The notes: a model not told the origin generated them from the letters alone. 64,000 nucleotides of DNA from Rhodobacter sp. (GCA_027489175.1 JAIYAE010000009.1:1-64000); one strand, 5' to 3'; positions 17,089 through 26,674 are shown, counted from the first letter of the stretch. A program made the numbers and translations.

Positions 17089-18240
17089 ATGACCATTCAC
17101 TGGTGCGGCACCGGCCTGTCGTCCATCCCCGGCCTGCGCCGTCTGATCGAAGCGGGCCACCCCGTCGTGGTCTGGAACCGCACGGTCGCCAAGGCCAAGG
17201 CCGAAGTTGGCGATATCGCCACTGACATCCGCCCCTACAGCCTTGAGGCGATGACCGAGGCCTTGCAGCCCGGTGACATCGCCATCTCGATGCTGCCCGC
17301 CGACCAGCACGTCGCCATCGCCAAGGCCTGCCTGGCAAAGCACGCGCATTTCTGCTCCTCCTCTTACATCGCGCCGGAAATGCGTGATCTGGATCAGGCC
17401 TTCCGTGAGGCGGGGCTGGTGTCGATCAACGAGGTCGGCCTTGACCCTGGGATCGACCATCTGATGGCGCATGATCTGGTCGCCCGCTACCGCGCGTCGA
17501 AAGCCTATCACAACGACAACGTTCTCTCCTTCACCTCCTACTGCGGCGGTGTGCCAAAGATCGCCAACGCCTTCCGCTACAAGTTCAGCTGGGCCCCGGC
17601 GGGGGTCTTGAAGGCCCTGCGGTCGCCGTCGCGGTCCTTGCGGCATTTCACCGAACTCCGCGTGGCGCGGCCTTGGGACGCGATCAGCCGCTATGATGCG
17701 CCGCTGCCGCAGCCCGAAAGCTTTGAGGTTTACCCAAACCGCGACAGCTATCCGTTCATGGATGACTACCGTTTTGAGCCGCACTGGAAAGTGCGCGATT
17801 TCGTCCGGGGCACGATCCGCCTGAACGGCTGGGCCGATGCCTGGGCGCCGATCTTCGCCGAGATCGAGGGGCTGGAAGGCAAACCGATGGCAGAGATCAA
17901 CGCCGCTTTGGAGGCGCGTGCGGCGGCCCTACTGAAAGACAACTCCTATGCCGAGGGGGAACCTGACCGCGTGGTCCTCTTCGTCTCGCTCAAGGCGGAA
18001 CGCGACGGGCACCCGGTCTTCCATGAGACCTGGGCGATGGACGCCTGGGGCGATGTGCGCGGCACGGCGATGGGGCGGCTGGTGTCGGTTCCGGTATCGC
18101 TGGCGGTGGAATCGGTGCTGAACCGCGAAATCCCCGCCGGGGTGCATGCCGCGCCGCATGATCCGCGCCTTCTGGCCCGCTGGCTGGGTGAGGTGTCGCA
18201 TCTGGCGCAGTACATGGACCGGATCGACCATCTGGCGTGA
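17089..18240 (+). CDS. Saccharopine dehydrogenase-family protein, LYS9/AASS C-domain type
   Basis: A 383-residue oxidoreductase. It lacks a textbook GxGxxG but starts WCGTGLSSIPGLRRL, the glycine-rich turn of this family. Conserved blocks include SMLPADQHVAIAKACL, SSYIAPEMRDLD and NEVGLDPGIDHLMA, which are hallmarks of glutamate-forming saccharopine dehydrogenase. With the preceding LYS1-type gene it should convert lysine-derived saccharopine to glutamate and 2-aminoadipate 6-semialdehyde. The ATG at 17089 has an AGGGAGAG site. The two genes are likely co-transcribed across the palindromes. Confidence 0.88.
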   Translation: MTIHWCGTGLSSIPGLRRLIEAGHPVVVWNRTVAKAKAEVGDIATDIRPYSLEAMTEALQPGDIAISMLPADQHVAIAKACLAKHAHFCSSSYIAPEMRDLDQAFREAGLVSINEVGLDPGIDHLMAHDLVARYRASKAYHNDNVLSFTSYCGGVPKIANAFRYKFSWAPAGVLKALRSPSRSLRHFTELRVARPWDAISRYDAPLPQPESFEVYPNRDSYPFMDDYRFEPHWKVRDFVRGTIRLNGWADAWAPIFAEIEGLEGKPMAEINAALEARAAALLKDNSYAEGEPDRVVLFVSLKAERDGHPVFHETWAMDAWGDVRGTAMGRLVSVPVSLAVESVLNREIPAGVHAAPHDPRLLARWLGEVSHLAQYMDRIDHLA

Positions 18241-18274
18241 CATTCGCCACCCTGTCGCGCTATGCTGACATCCG

Positions 18275-20032
18275 ATGATCCGGGCAAACCGGGCGGATGG
18301 GGCAGCAGGCGTGGGCAGCAAGGATCGCGAAAGGTTTGGCCATCTGGCCGACAAGATGGCCGTCCTAGCCGCGCGGCGGGCGCGGCCTGCGGGCGGGTTC
18401 GTGTCGCAGCCCGAGCCGCGGTCGATGGGGCTTTTTGCCCGCGGCAAGCAGCTGGTGGCTGGCAACGTCCTGCTGGCCGGACATCTGGCCGAGGCGCCGG
18501 ATACCCCCCTTTGGGACATCAGCCCCCCCGACGCGGCCTTCACGGCCGAGGCGCATGGCTTTGCCTGGCTTGATGATCTTGCGGCCTATGGCACTCCCGC
18601 TGCCCGCAAGCGCGCGCAAGACTGGACCTGGGGCTGGATCGCCCGCTATGGCGCGGCGCGCGGCCCTGGTTGGACGCCAGACCTGACCGGGCGGCGCATC
18701 ATCCGCTGGATCCATCACGCCACCTGGCTGTTGTCCGGGCGCGAAAAGGCCGACAGCCATGCCTTCTTTCGCGCCCTTGCCGCGCAGGCCGTGTACCTGT
18801 CGCGCCGCTGGCCTGCCGCCGCCCCCGGCCTGCCGCAGTTTGAGGCGCTGACCGGGCTGGTCTACGCCGGCCAATCCCTGATCGGGATGGAACGTCTGGT
18901 CGCCCCCGCCACCACCGCCCTGTCCCGTTTGTGCGAGGCCGAGATTGACAGCGAAGGCGGCATCCCGACCCGCAACCCCGAAGAACTGCTTGAGGTGCTG
19001 ACCCTGCTGACCTGGGCCGCCAGCGCCATGACCGAAGCGGTGCATCCCGTGCCCGTAGCCGTCTCCTCGGCCATCACCCGCATCGCACCCGCCTTGCGGA
19101 CCTTGCGCCATGCCGATGGTGACCTTGCGCGCTTTCACGGTGGCGGCAAGGGGGTGGAGGGGCGGCTGGATCAGGCGCTGGCCGCTGCCGGAACCCGCCC
19201 CGGGGCCACCCCTGCCATTGCCATGGGCTTTGTCCGGCTGTCCGGGCGGCGCACTTCGGTGATCGTCGATGCGTCCTCGCCCCCCGCCGGGCGGGCGGCA
19301 ACCACCGCCCATGCCTCGACCACCGCGTTCGAGCTGACCTCGGGCCGCCGCGCACTGGTGGTGAACTGCGGGACAGGTGAAACCTTCGGCCCTGCCTGGC
19401 GCCAGGCCGCACGCGCCACGCAGTCCCACTCGACGCTCTGCCTGGATGGCATGTCTTCCTCGCGTTTTGCCGGGACTGGCAGCACGCTGGACCAGCGCGC
19501 GACCGTCAGCACCTCGCGCCTGACCCAAGGCACCGAGGAGACCGAGCTTCACCTTGCCCATGACGGCTGGCTTGCCAGCCACGGCCTGACCGCCAGTCGC
19601 CACCTGACGCTGGCCCAGGATGGTCGCCGCCTGTCGGGCGTCGATGCGCTGACCGCGCTGACCGCCGAGGCCCGCCGCCGGTTCGAAGACATGATGACCA
19701 CAACCGCCATGACCGGGGCCGGCTTCACCATCCGGTTCCACCTTCACCCGGACGTGGACGCCGCCCTTGATATGGCCGACACCGCTGTGTCCATGGCGCT
19801 GCGCAGTGGCGAGATCTGGGTCTTCCGCTATTCCGGAGCGGCCAGCCTGACGCTGGAACCGTCCGCCTACCTGGAAAAAGGCCGCGTCAGCCCGCGTCCT
19901 TGCACACAAATCGTGCTGCGCGCGCAGGCGCGGGGGTTTGAAACCCGGATAGGCTGGACCTTGGCGAAGGCAAAGGATACTCCGCTGGCCATCCGCGACC
20001 TTGAAAGCGCTGACCCGGACGGGCAGGGCTGA
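18275..20032 (+). CDS. Heparinase II/III family protein
   Basis: A protein of up to 585 residues with an all-alpha N-terminal half (SMGLFARGKQLVAGN, WTWGWIARYG, RRIIRWIHHATWLL) and a beta-rich C-terminal heparinase II/III domain (AFELTSGRRALVVNCGTG, ATQSHSTLCLDGMSS). In Rhodobacterales this gene usually sits beside purH, as here. It is presumed to act on a polysaccharide, but no substrate is known and no signal peptide is visible. The start is uncertain: ATG at 18275 or GTG at 18311. The gap to purH is 39 nt. Confidence 0.85.
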   Translation: MIRANRADGAAGVGSKDRERFGHLADKMAVLAARRARPAGGFVSQPEPRSMGLFARGKQLVAGNVLLAGHLAEAPDTPLWDISPPDAAFTAEAHGFAWLDDLAAYGTPAARKRAQDWTWGWIARYGAARGPGWTPDLTGRRIIRWIHHATWLLSGREKADSHAFFRALAAQAVYLSRRWPAAAPGLPQFEALTGLVYAGQSLIGMERLVAPATTALSRLCEAEIDSEGGIPTRNPEELLEVLTLLTWAASAMTEAVHPVPVAVSSAITRIAPALRTLRHADGDLARFHGGGKGVEGRLDQALAAAGTRPGATPAIAMGFVRLSGRRTSVIVDASSPPAGRAATTAHASTTAFELTSGRRALVVNCGTGETFGPAWRQAARATQSHSTLCLDGMSSSRFAGTGSTLDQRATVSTSRLTQGTEETELHLAHDGWLASHGLTASRHLTLAQDGRRLSGVDALTALTAEARRRFEDMMTTTAMTGAGFTIRFHLHPDVDAALDMADTAVSMALRSGEIWVFRYSGAASLTLEPSAYLEKGRVSPRPCTQIVLRAQARGFETRIGWTLAKAKDTPLAIRDLESADPDGQG

Positions 20033-20071
20033 CGGGGCCGGTCCCAGGGTTTCAGTGACAGGGTTTGCCAG

Positions 20072-21655
20072 ATGACCAACCTCGTTCCCATCGGCCGCGC
20101 GCTGATTTCGGTGTCCGACAAGACCGGGCTTCTGGACCTTGCCCGCGCCCTTGCCGCACACGGGGTGGAACTGATCTCGACCTCGGGCACGCTGATGATG
20201 CTGCGCACCGCCGGGCTGAAGGTCCGCGACGTGGCCGAGGTGACGGGCTTCCCTGAGATGATGGATGGCCGGGTGAAGACCCTGCACCCCAACGTCCATG
20301 GCGGCCTGCTGGCCCTGCGCGACGATGACGAACACCTGGTCGCCATGGCCGCCCATGGGATTGAGCCGATCGACCTTCTGGTCGTGAATCTTTACCCGTT
20401 TGAAGAGACGGTGGCCAAAGGTGCCGACCACGCCACCTGTATCGAGAATATCGACATCGGCGGCCCGGCCATGATCCGCGCTGCATCGAAGAACCACCGC
20501 TTTGTCACCGTCATCACCGATCCCATGGATTATGACGCCCTCATCGCCCAGATGAAGACCCATGACGGCGCCACGACGCTGGCCTTCCGCCAGAAGCAGG
20601 CGCTGACCGCCTATTCCCGCACCGCCGCCTATGACACCGCCGTCAGCACCTGGCTGGCCGGGGAGTTGCACGACCCGACCCCACGCTATCGCAGCTTTGC
20701 CGGCAAACTCGCCCAGCCCCTGCGCTACGGCGAAAACCCGCACCAAGCGGCCGCGTTCTACACCGACGGCACCCGCCGCGCCGGGGTGGCGACCGCCCGC
20801 CAGTGGCAGGGAAAAGAGCTGTCTTACAACAACATCAACGACACCGACGCCGCCTTCGAACTGGTGGCTGACCTTGGTAAAGCGCCGTCCTGCGCCATCA
20901 TCAAGCACGCCAACCCCTGCGGTGTTGCGACCGCCGACACGCTGGTTGAGGCTTACAGGCGCGCCTATGTCTGCGACCAGACCAGTGCCTTCGGCGGTAT
21001 CGTCGCGCTGAACCAGCCGCTGGATGCTGAAACGGCTGAGGAAATCGTCAAGATCTTCACCGAAGTCGTCATCGCCCCGGGCGCCAGCGACGAAGCGAAA
21101 GCCATCTTCGCCACCAAGAAGAACCTGCGCCTTCTTACCACCGCATCCTTGCCGGACCCCAAGGCCAAGGCGCTGGCATTCAAGCAAGTTGCCGGCGGGT
21201 TCCTTGTGCAAGACCGGGACGCGGGCCATATCACGGCGGCTGACCTGAAAATCGTCACCAAACGCGCGCCGACCGACAAGGAACTACAAGACCTGATGTT
21301 CGCCTGGACCGTCGCCAAACACGTCAAGTCCAACGCCATCATCTATGTGCGCGATGGCGCGACCGTCGGCGTGGGGGCAGGCCAGATGAGCCGGATCGAC
21401 AGCACCCGCATTGCCGCCCGCAAGGCGCAGGACATGGCCGAGGTGCTGGGCCTGCCCGCTCCCCTGACCCAAGGCGCGGTCGTCGCCTCTGACGCGTTCT
21501 TTCCCTTCGCTGACGGGCTGATTGCCGCGGCCGAGGCGGGGGCAACGGCGATCATCCAGCCCGGCGGGTCAATGCGCGATGATGAGGTGATTGCCGCCGC
21601 CGATGCTGCCGGTCTGGCGATGGTCTTCACCGACATGCGCCATTTCCGGCACTGA
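20072..21655 (+). CDS. purH: Bifunctional AICAR transformylase / IMP cyclohydrolase
   Basis: PurH catalyses the last two steps of de novo IMP synthesis. The 527-residue protein has the N-terminal MGS-like cyclohydrolase domain ([38 protein letters not shown]) and the C-terminal transformylase domain with the catalytic Lys278-His279 pair in [11 protein letters not shown]. It precedes lspA with one base between stop and start. Confidence 0.98.
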   Translation: MTNLVPIGRALISVSDKTGLLDLARALAAHGVELISTSGTLMMLRTAGLKVRDVAEVTGFPEMMDGRVKTLHPNVHGGLLALRDDDEHLVAMAAHGIEPIDLLVVNLYPFEETVAKGADHATCIENIDIGGPAMIRAASKNHRFVTVITDPMDYDALIAQMKTHDGATTLAFRQKQALTAYSRTAAYDTAVSTWLAGELHDPTPRYRSFAGKLAQPLRYGENPHQAAAFYTDGTRRAGVATARQWQGKELSYNNINDTDAAFELVADLGKAPSCAIIKHANPCGVATADTLVEAYRRAYVCDQTSAFGGIVALNQPLDAETAEEIVKIFTEVVIAPGASDEAKAIFATKKNLRLLTTASLPDPKAKALAFKQVAGGFLVQDRDAGHITAADLKIVTKRAPTDKELQDLMFAWTVAKHVKSNAIIYVRDGATVGVGAGQMSRIDSTRIAARKAQDMAEVLGLPAPLTQGAVVASDAFFPFADGLIAAAEAGATAIIQPGGSMRDDEVIAAADAAGLAMVFTDMRHFRH

Positions 21656-21656
21656 C

Positions 21657-22151
21657 ATGCGCCGCTTCTGGATCACCGCCGCTGCCACCTTCGGCATCGA
21701 CCAGGCCCTGAAGGCCGCCATCGTTCAGGGCCTTGACCTGATCAACCGGGGCGAGATTGACGTCCTTCCCCCCTTCCTCAACCTGCGGATGGCCTGGAAC
21801 TACGGGGTGAACTTCGGCCTCTTTGCCGGACAGTCCGATACGGTGCGTTGGGTCCTGATCACAATTGCGCTGGTGATCTCGGCCTGGGTCATCTGGTGGA
21901 TGCGCAAGGAACGCGGCAACTGGAAGGCCGAAGTGTCGGGGGGCCTGCTGGTCGGGGGTGCCCTTGGCAACGTGATTGACCGCATTGTCTATGGCGCAGT
22001 GGCCGATTTCCTCAACATGTCGTGCTGCGGGATCGAGAATCCCTATGCCTTCAACGTGGCCGATATCGCCATCTTCGCCGGGGCGCTGGGGCTAGTCTTC
22101 TTCGCCAGCAGTGAACCGAAAGGCGGAAAACCTGCCCGCCCCCGACGCTAA
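21657..22151 (+). CDS. lspA: Lipoprotein signal peptidase (SPase II)
   Basis: LspA cleaves prolipoprotein signal peptides in the inner membrane. The 164-residue protein has four hydrophobic segments and the two catalytic aspartates: Asp108 in GNVIDR and Asp136 in [19 protein letters not shown] (48-57) is the conserved periplasmic-side block. The ATG at 21657 lies 1 nt after the purH stop; longer in-frame starts would lie within purH. The next gene encodes a lipoprotein, a likely substrate. Confidence 0.96.
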   Translation: MRRFWITAAATFGIDQALKAAIVQGLDLINRGEIDVLPPFLNLRMAWNYGVNFGLFAGQSDTVRWVLITIALVISAWVIWWMRKERGNWKAEVSGGLLVGGALGNVIDRIVYGAVADFLNMSCCGIENPYAFNVADIAIFAGALGLVFFASSEPKGGKPARPRR

Positions 22152-22153
22152 AG

Positions 22154-22168
22154 ACCCCGTGACGGGGC
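22154..22168 (+). terminator. Short hairpin after lspA
   Basis: CCCCG/CGGGG stems at 22155-22159 and 22163-22167 around TGA, 3 nt after the lspA stop. There is no clear T-tract, so it is at most a weak or Rho-assisted terminator. Confidence 0.3.
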
Positions 22169-22227
22169 CTGCGCTTTAGGCTAAGACGTGGCAAAGACGG
22201 GTGCAAAGACGGGCGCGGAGGCGGCGA

Positions 22228-22755
22228 ATGCGGGCAGCAAAGGGCAGAGCGATCATCGCGGTGACAGCGGTGCTGACGCTTGTCGCTTGCGCTGACGGCA
22301 CGCCCTCGTTGATGAACCTGCGCAGTGGCCAGGGGCCGGACGAATTTGCCATCGTGCCGCCCAAGCCCTTGCAAATGCCCGAAAGTCTTGCCGAATTGCC
22401 GGAACCGACCTTGGGCGGCAGCAACCGCGCCGATCCCCAACCCTTTGATGAGGCGATTGTCGCCTTGGGTGGCAGCCCCTCGGCTGCCGGGGGCATTCCG
22501 GCTGGCGACGGCGCGCTTTACAGCCACGCCGCCCGCTTCGGGGTTGAGGCGGGGATCCGCTCGACCCTTGCCTCGGAAGACCTGGAATGGCGGCGTGACA
22601 ACAACGGCCGGATTCTGGAACGGCTGTTCAACGTGAACGTCTATTACAAGGCCTACCGCAAGCAGCGGCTGGACCAGCAGGCCGAACTGGCCCGCTGGCG
22701 TGCGCTGGGTTTGAAAACCCCGTCCGCCCCGCCGCGCAAGGATGGCGAAGAGTAA
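22228..22755 (+). CDS. DUF3035 lipoprotein
   Basis: A 175-residue predicted lipoprotein. A basic N-terminus and hydrophobic stretch end in LTLVAC, a lipobox with the Cys to be lipidated at about residue 21. The mature part has the FAIVPPKPLQMPESLAELPEP segment typical of DUF3035 and a charged C-terminus. The ATG at 22228 follows a GGAGG site. It lies directly after lspA and before the M16 peptidase pair; this order is common in Rhodobacterales. The role is unknown, presumably in the periplasm or outer-membrane inner leaflet. Confidence 0.88.
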   Translation: MRAAKGRAIIAVTAVLTLVACADGTPSLMNLRSGQGPDEFAIVPPKPLQMPESLAELPEPTLGGSNRADPQPFDEAIVALGGSPSAAGGIPAGDGALYSHAARFGVEAGIRSTLASEDLEWRRDNNGRILERLFNVNVYYKAYRKQRLDQQAELARWRALGLKTPSAPPRKDGEE

Positions 22756-22827
22756 CAAGCCCGTTTGCAGGGCTTGAAACCGGGCCCCACGCCCGCACCT
22801 ATTCCCAAAGCCTGCGCGGAGGATGCT

Positions 22828-24222
22828 ATGCCCGGAAAACCTGGCCTGATGAATGGCCTGATGGTCGGTATCTGTGCGGTCTTCGCACTTGCGATGCCCG
22901 CCGCTGCGGAACCGGTGACCAGCTTCACCTTGGACAACGGGCTGAACGTCGTGGTCATCGAAGACCACCGCGCGCCGGTCGTTGTGCAGATGATCTGGTA
23001 TCGCGTCGGGTCGGCGGACGAACCCGCAGGCCACTCCGGCATCGCGCATTTCCTGGAACACCTGATGTTCAAGGGCACCGAAAAGATCGGCCCGAACGAA
23101 TTTTCCGCGATCGTCGAGGCGCAAGGTGGCGATGACAACGCCTTCACCTCCTGGGATTTCACCGCCTATTTCCAGCGCGTCGCCGCTGACCGGCTTGATC
23201 TTGTCATGGGGCTTGAGGCTGACCGGATGCGCAACTTGCGCCTGACCGAAGAGGATGTGGTGACCGAACGCCAGGTCATCCTGGAGGAACGCGGCCAGCG
23301 CACCGACAGCAGCCCCGGTGCCCTTCTCTCTGAACAGATGCGCGCGGCGCAGTTCCTGAACCACCCCTACGCCATCCCGATCATCGGCTGGCGCCATGAG
23401 ATGGAGCAATTGTCCCGCGAAGACGCCCTGGAATACTACCAGCGCTTCTATGCGCCGAACAACGCGACCCTCGTCATCGCCGGTGATGTCGAACCCGAAG
23501 CGGTCCGCGCCCTTGCCGAAAAGCATTACGGCCCCATTGCCCCCAGCGACGGCATCACCCCGCGTGACCGCCCGCAGGAACCGCCGCAACTGGCCGAACG
23601 CCGCCTGACCCTGGCCGATGAGCGCGTGTCCGAGCCTTACGTCTTCCGCACCTACCTCGCCCCCGAACGCGACCCCGGCGCGCAGAAAGAGGCCGCCGCC
23701 CTCACGGTCCTGGCCGAGCTTCTGGGCGGCTCCGGCCAGACCTCGGTCCTTGCCCGCGCGCTGCAGTTCGACAGCCCGACCGCCGTCTACGCCAGCGCCT
23801 TCTACGATGGCACCAGCATCGATGACGCCACTTTCGGCCTGATCGTCGTCCCCGCCCCCGGAGTCAGCCTTGCCGATGCCGAAGCCGCGATGGACCGTGT
23901 CGTCGCCGATTTCCTTGCCACCGGTCCCGACCCGGCAGCACTGGAACGGATCCGCACCCAGGTCCGCGCTGGGGACATCTACGCCCGCGACGACGTCAAC
24001 ACCCTGGCCCGCCGCTATGGCGAAGGCCTCAGCATCGGCCTGTCGATCGAAGATATCGAAAGCTGGGACGACGCCCTCTCCGCCGTGACCGAGGCCGACA
24101 TCATGGCCGCCGCAACCAAGGTCTTTGACCGCCGCAACGCCGTCACCGGCTGGCTGACCCGCCCAGAACCTGTGGCCGAAGCTGACGCCGAAACCGCCCC
24201 CGCAGAAGAGGCAACCGAATGA
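22828..24222 (+). CDS. M16 family zinc metallopeptidase, catalytic member
   Basis: A 464-residue secreted or periplasmic peptidase. It has an N-terminal signal sequence (LMVGICAVFALAMPAAA) and the inverted zinc motif HFLEH (His74, Glu77, His78). The FTSWDFTAYFQRV and ERQVILEERGQR blocks also fit the insulinase family. The ATG at 22828 with a GGAGG site is preferred over an upstream TTG. It overlaps a second M16 gene (ATGA) whose product lacks the zinc motif, so the two probably form a heterodimer as in mitochondrial processing-type peptidases. Confidence 0.93.
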   Translation: MPGKPGLMNGLMVGICAVFALAMPAAAEPVTSFTLDNGLNVVVIEDHRAPVVVQMIWYRVGSADEPAGHSGIAHFLEHLMFKGTEKIGPNEFSAIVEAQGGDDNAFTSWDFTAYFQRVAADRLDLVMGLEADRMRNLRLTEEDVVTERQVILEERGQRTDSSPGALLSEQMRAAQFLNHPYAIPIIGWRHEMEQLSREDALEYYQRFYAPNNATLVIAGDVEPEAVRALAEKHYGPIAPSDGITPRDRPQEPPQLAERRLTLADERVSEPYVFRTYLAPERDPGAQKEAAALTVLAELLGGSGQTSVLARALQFDSPTAVYASAFYDGTSIDDATFGLIVVPAPGVSLADAEAAMDRVVADFLATGPDPAALERIRTQVRAGDIYARDDVNTLARRYGEGLSIGLSIEDIESWDDALSAVTEADIMAAATKVFDRRNAVTGWLTRPEPVAEADAETAPAEEATE

Positions 24223-25514
24223 TCCGCGCCGTTTTCGCCGCCTTTCTGGCACTTGCCCTTCCCGCCCAGGCCGAAATGCAGATCAAAGAGGTCACCTCGC
24301 CCGGCGGCATCACCGCCTGGCTGGTTGAGGATCACAACATCCCCTTCACCGCGCTGGAGATTCAGTTCCGCGGCGGCACCGCGCTTGACGCCCCGGAAAA
24401 ACGCGGCGCCGTGAACCTGATGACCGCGCTCCTGGAAGAAGGCGCCGCCGACCTTGACAGCCGTGTCTTCGCCGAAGCCCGCGATGCGCTGGCGGCCGAA
24501 TTCACCTTTGACGCCGGCACCGATTCCATCGGTGTGTCCGCCCGTTTTCTGACCGAAAACCGCGATGCCGCCGTGACGCTTCTGCGCAGCGCGCTGGTGG
24601 AACCCCGGTTCGACCAGGACGCCATCGACCGTGTGCGCGAACAGGTCCTCTCCATCCTGCGCTCGAACGAGAAAGACCCTGACACCCTCGCCTCCGAAGC
24701 TTTCAATGCGCTGGCCTTCGGCAGCCATCCCTATGGCTCCTCCGGCGATGGCACGCTGGAAACCGTCACCGCCCTGACCCGCGATGACATTCTTGCCGCC
24801 CACAAAGGTGCGCTTGCCCGCGACCGGATCTACGTTTCCGCTGCAGGTGACATCACCGCGGAAGAGCTTGGCCCCCTCCTGGACCGCCTGCTTGGTGACC
24901 TGCCCGCCACCGGCACCCCCTTGCCCGCGCGGGCCGAGCTCCTTTTGACTGCTGGCCAGACCGTCATCGATTTTCCCACTCCGCAGGCCTCGGTCCTCTT
25001 CGGCCATGTCGGCATTCCGCGCGATGACCCGGATTTCTTCGCCGCCTTCATCCTGAATGAGGCGTTCGGTGGTGGCCGTTTCACCGCCCGCCTGATGTCA
25101 GAGGTGCGCGAAAAGCGCGGGCTGACCTATGGCATCGGCAGCTACCTAGTCGGCATGGACCAGGCCGAGCTGTACATGGGCCAGTTCTCCGCCTCGAACG
25201 ACAAGGTTGCCGAGGCGATTGCCGTCGTGCGCGAAGAATGGGCCCGCATCGGCACTGACGCCCTGACCGAGGAAGAGCTTGCCACCACCAAGACCTACCT
25301 CACCGGGTCCTACCCCTTGCGCTTTGACGGCAACAGCCGCATCGCCAATATCCTGGTCGGCATGCAGATGGATGACCTGCCCATCGACTATCCCGTCACC
25401 CGCAACGCCAAGATCGAGGCGGTGACGATGGACGACATCCGCCGCGTGGCAAAGCGCCTCTACCAGCCTCAGGCGCTGCATTTCGTCGTGGTGGGACAGC
25501 CGACGGGTCTTTGA
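24219..25514 (+). CDS. M16 family peptidase-like protein lacking the zinc motif
   Basis: A 431-residue M16-fold protein with a signal peptide (AVFAAFLALALPAQA). Where the catalytic partner has HFLEH this one has NLMTALLEEG, so the zinc ligands are missing. The C-terminal R/Y-type substrate loop VREKRGLTYGIGSYL is intact. That combination is the usual non-catalytic partner of a bacterial M16A/M16B pair. It is coupled to the upstream catalytic gene by ATGA overlap. Confidence 0.92.
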   Translation: MIRAVFAAFLALALPAQAEMQIKEVTSPGGITAWLVEDHNIPFTALEIQFRGGTALDAPEKRGAVNLMTALLEEGAADLDSRVFAEARDALAAEFTFDAGTDSIGVSARFLTENRDAAVTLLRSALVEPRFDQDAIDRVREQVLSILRSNEKDPDTLASEAFNALAFGSHPYGSSGDGTLETVTALTRDDILAAHKGALARDRIYVSAAGDITAEELGPLLDRLLGDLPATGTPLPARAELLLTAGQTVIDFPTPQASVLFGHVGIPRDDPDFFAAFILNEAFGGGRFTARLMSEVREKRGLTYGIGSYLVGMDQAELYMGQFSASNDKVAEAIAVVREEWARIGTDALTEEELATTKTYLTGSYPLRFDGNSRIANILVGMQMDDLPIDYPVTRNAKIEAVTMDDIRRVAKRLYQPQALHFVVVGQPTGL

Positions 25515-25577
25515 TCAGCCGGGGGAGCACGACTCTTCTGCGAAGACTCGGGGCTCTGCCTTGAAAGGGCGAAACCC

Positions 25578-25598
25578 CGAATTTTCGCAGAAAATTCG
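25578..25598. repeat. Palindromic hairpin between convergent genes
   Basis: A perfect 9-bp stem (CGAATTTTC / GAAAATTCG) around GCA. Two imperfect hairpins precede it in the same 97-nt gap, near 25530-25550 and 25549-25579. The sequence resembles the 22-nt palindromes at 17011-17056 and 50488-50555. It lies between the M16 operon and the convergent bciA and may terminate both. Confidence 0.55.
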
Positions 25599-25611
25599 TG
25601 CCTGCCCGCAG

Positions 25612-26556
25612 TCAGAAGACCGCGTGCGCCCCCCGGTCATCGGTCACATCGCCGCGCAGCATCGCGGCATAGTGGTCCTCCAGCCGGTCACTGCCAAACT
25701 CGGGCGTGGCTTCCGCGTCATAGCGCGCGCCGTCCCAGATTAGCATGGACTCGGTCGCGTAATACCGCCCGATCCGCGCCAGTTCCGCCTTGGTTCGCAG
25801 CTTGGGCGACAGAACGCCCCCCAGCGACAGCCCGGCAATGATCGCGCTCATCAACGCCAGCGGCACCCGTTTGACCGGCACGGTCCGGCCCAGAAGCCGC
25901 TCCAGCATCGCCACCTGATCCAGGGGCGTGATCGCCGGCCCCGGCCCGCCCACCGGCAGCACGCGGTTTTGCAAGCTTGGGTCGGTCAGGCACAGCGCCA
26001 GATAGCGCCCAAGGTCAGCATCCGAAATCGGCTTGCAGGCCGTCAGCCGCCCGTCGCCAAAGACCAGAAACGGCTTGCCCCCCTGCACCCGCGCCACCTG
26101 GCCTGACAGTGACTTGAAGTAAGCCGTCGCCCGCACGATGGACCATTTTAGCGGGGCCGCCATCAGCTCCGCCTCAAACGCCAGCTTCGCGCGCTGAAAC
26201 TCCAGCGCAGGCTTCTGCACGCAGATTGCGGACAACAGCACAAACTGTCCCACCCCCTGCGCCACCGCCGCCTTCAGCACCCCTGAGTGGGCCGCATGAT
26301 CCACCGCCCAGGCATCCGCCGGCGCGCCCGTCCGGCTGGCAAGGCAGGACACCACCGCCACCGGGCGCACCGATCCCATCACCGCTGCCACATCAGCAGG
26401 ATCAGTCACCAGGCCCTCAACCACCCGGCACCCGGGCACGGCCCCGGACCCCGGCCGCACCAGCGCCACCACGCCAAAGCCCGCGTCCCGCAACGCCCGC
26501 GCCGTGGCCCGCCCGATGGTCCCGGTCGCCCCCAAGAGAAGCACCTCACCCGTCAT
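25612..26556 (-). CDS. bciA: Divinyl (proto)chlorophyllide 8-vinyl-reductase, BciA type
   Basis: BciA reduces the C8 vinyl group of divinyl chlorophyllide intermediates with NADPH during bacteriochlorophyll synthesis. The 314-residue protein begins LLLGATGTIGRATARAL (Rossmann loop) and contains the distinctive blocks VSCLASRTGAP, FVLLSAICVQKP, GKPFLVFGDG, LTACKPISDADLGRY and RYYATESML. I recognise these from Rhodobacter BciA. The ATG at 26556 was chosen because the frame upstream runs into an intergenic repeat with no homology value. No other photosynthesis gene is in the window; sbtAB lies upstream on the same strand. Confidence 0.88.
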   Translation of the reverse strand: MTGEVLLLGATGTIGRATARALRDAGFGVVALVRPGSGAVPGCRVVEGLVTDPADVAAVMGSVRPVAVVSCLASRTGAPADAWAVDHAAHSGVLKAAVAQGVGQFVLLSAICVQKPALEFQRAKLAFEAELMAAPLKWSIVRATAYFKSLSGQVARVQGGKPFLVFGDGRLTACKPISDADLGRYLALCLTDPSLQNRVLPVGGPGPAITPLDQVAMLERLLGRTVPVKRVPLALMSAIIAGLSLGGVLSPKLRTKAELARIGRYYATESMLIWDGARYDAEATPEFGSDRLEDHYAAMLRGDVTDDRGAHAVF

Positions 26557-26574
26557 TGCCCGTCCCGTTTCATC

Positions 26575-26674
26575 TTTGCCCAAATATCCCCGCGCGGCGC
26601 GCACACGACCGAGCCGGTTGGCGCGGAACGCGCCAGAGGCGAGACAAAAGGAACGCGCGGCAAGCGCTCCATTT
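26575..26674. repeat. 100-nt intergenic repeat, copy 1
   Basis: It starts TTTGCCCAAATATCCCCGC, continues through GAGCCGGTTG, a GCGCG inverted segment and AGAGGCGAGACAAAAGG, and ends GCGCTCCATTT. The same blocks in the same order occur at 35491-35585. It lies between bciA and sbtB, in the bciA leader. The minus strand can be read as a short Arg/Pro-rich peptide, but conservation is at nucleotide level. Confidence 0.8.

Noticed and set aside
18365-21229. Minus-strand open frame of over 950 codons opposite the heparinase and purH genes
   Set aside because: It covers two well-recognised genes on the other strand and has a low-complexity Gly/His/Val composition and no family signature.
22051-24252. 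Minus-strand open frame of over 700 codons opposite the DUF3035 and M16 genes
   Set aside because: Antisense shadow of genes with signal peptides and an HxxEH motif; no recognisable protein features.
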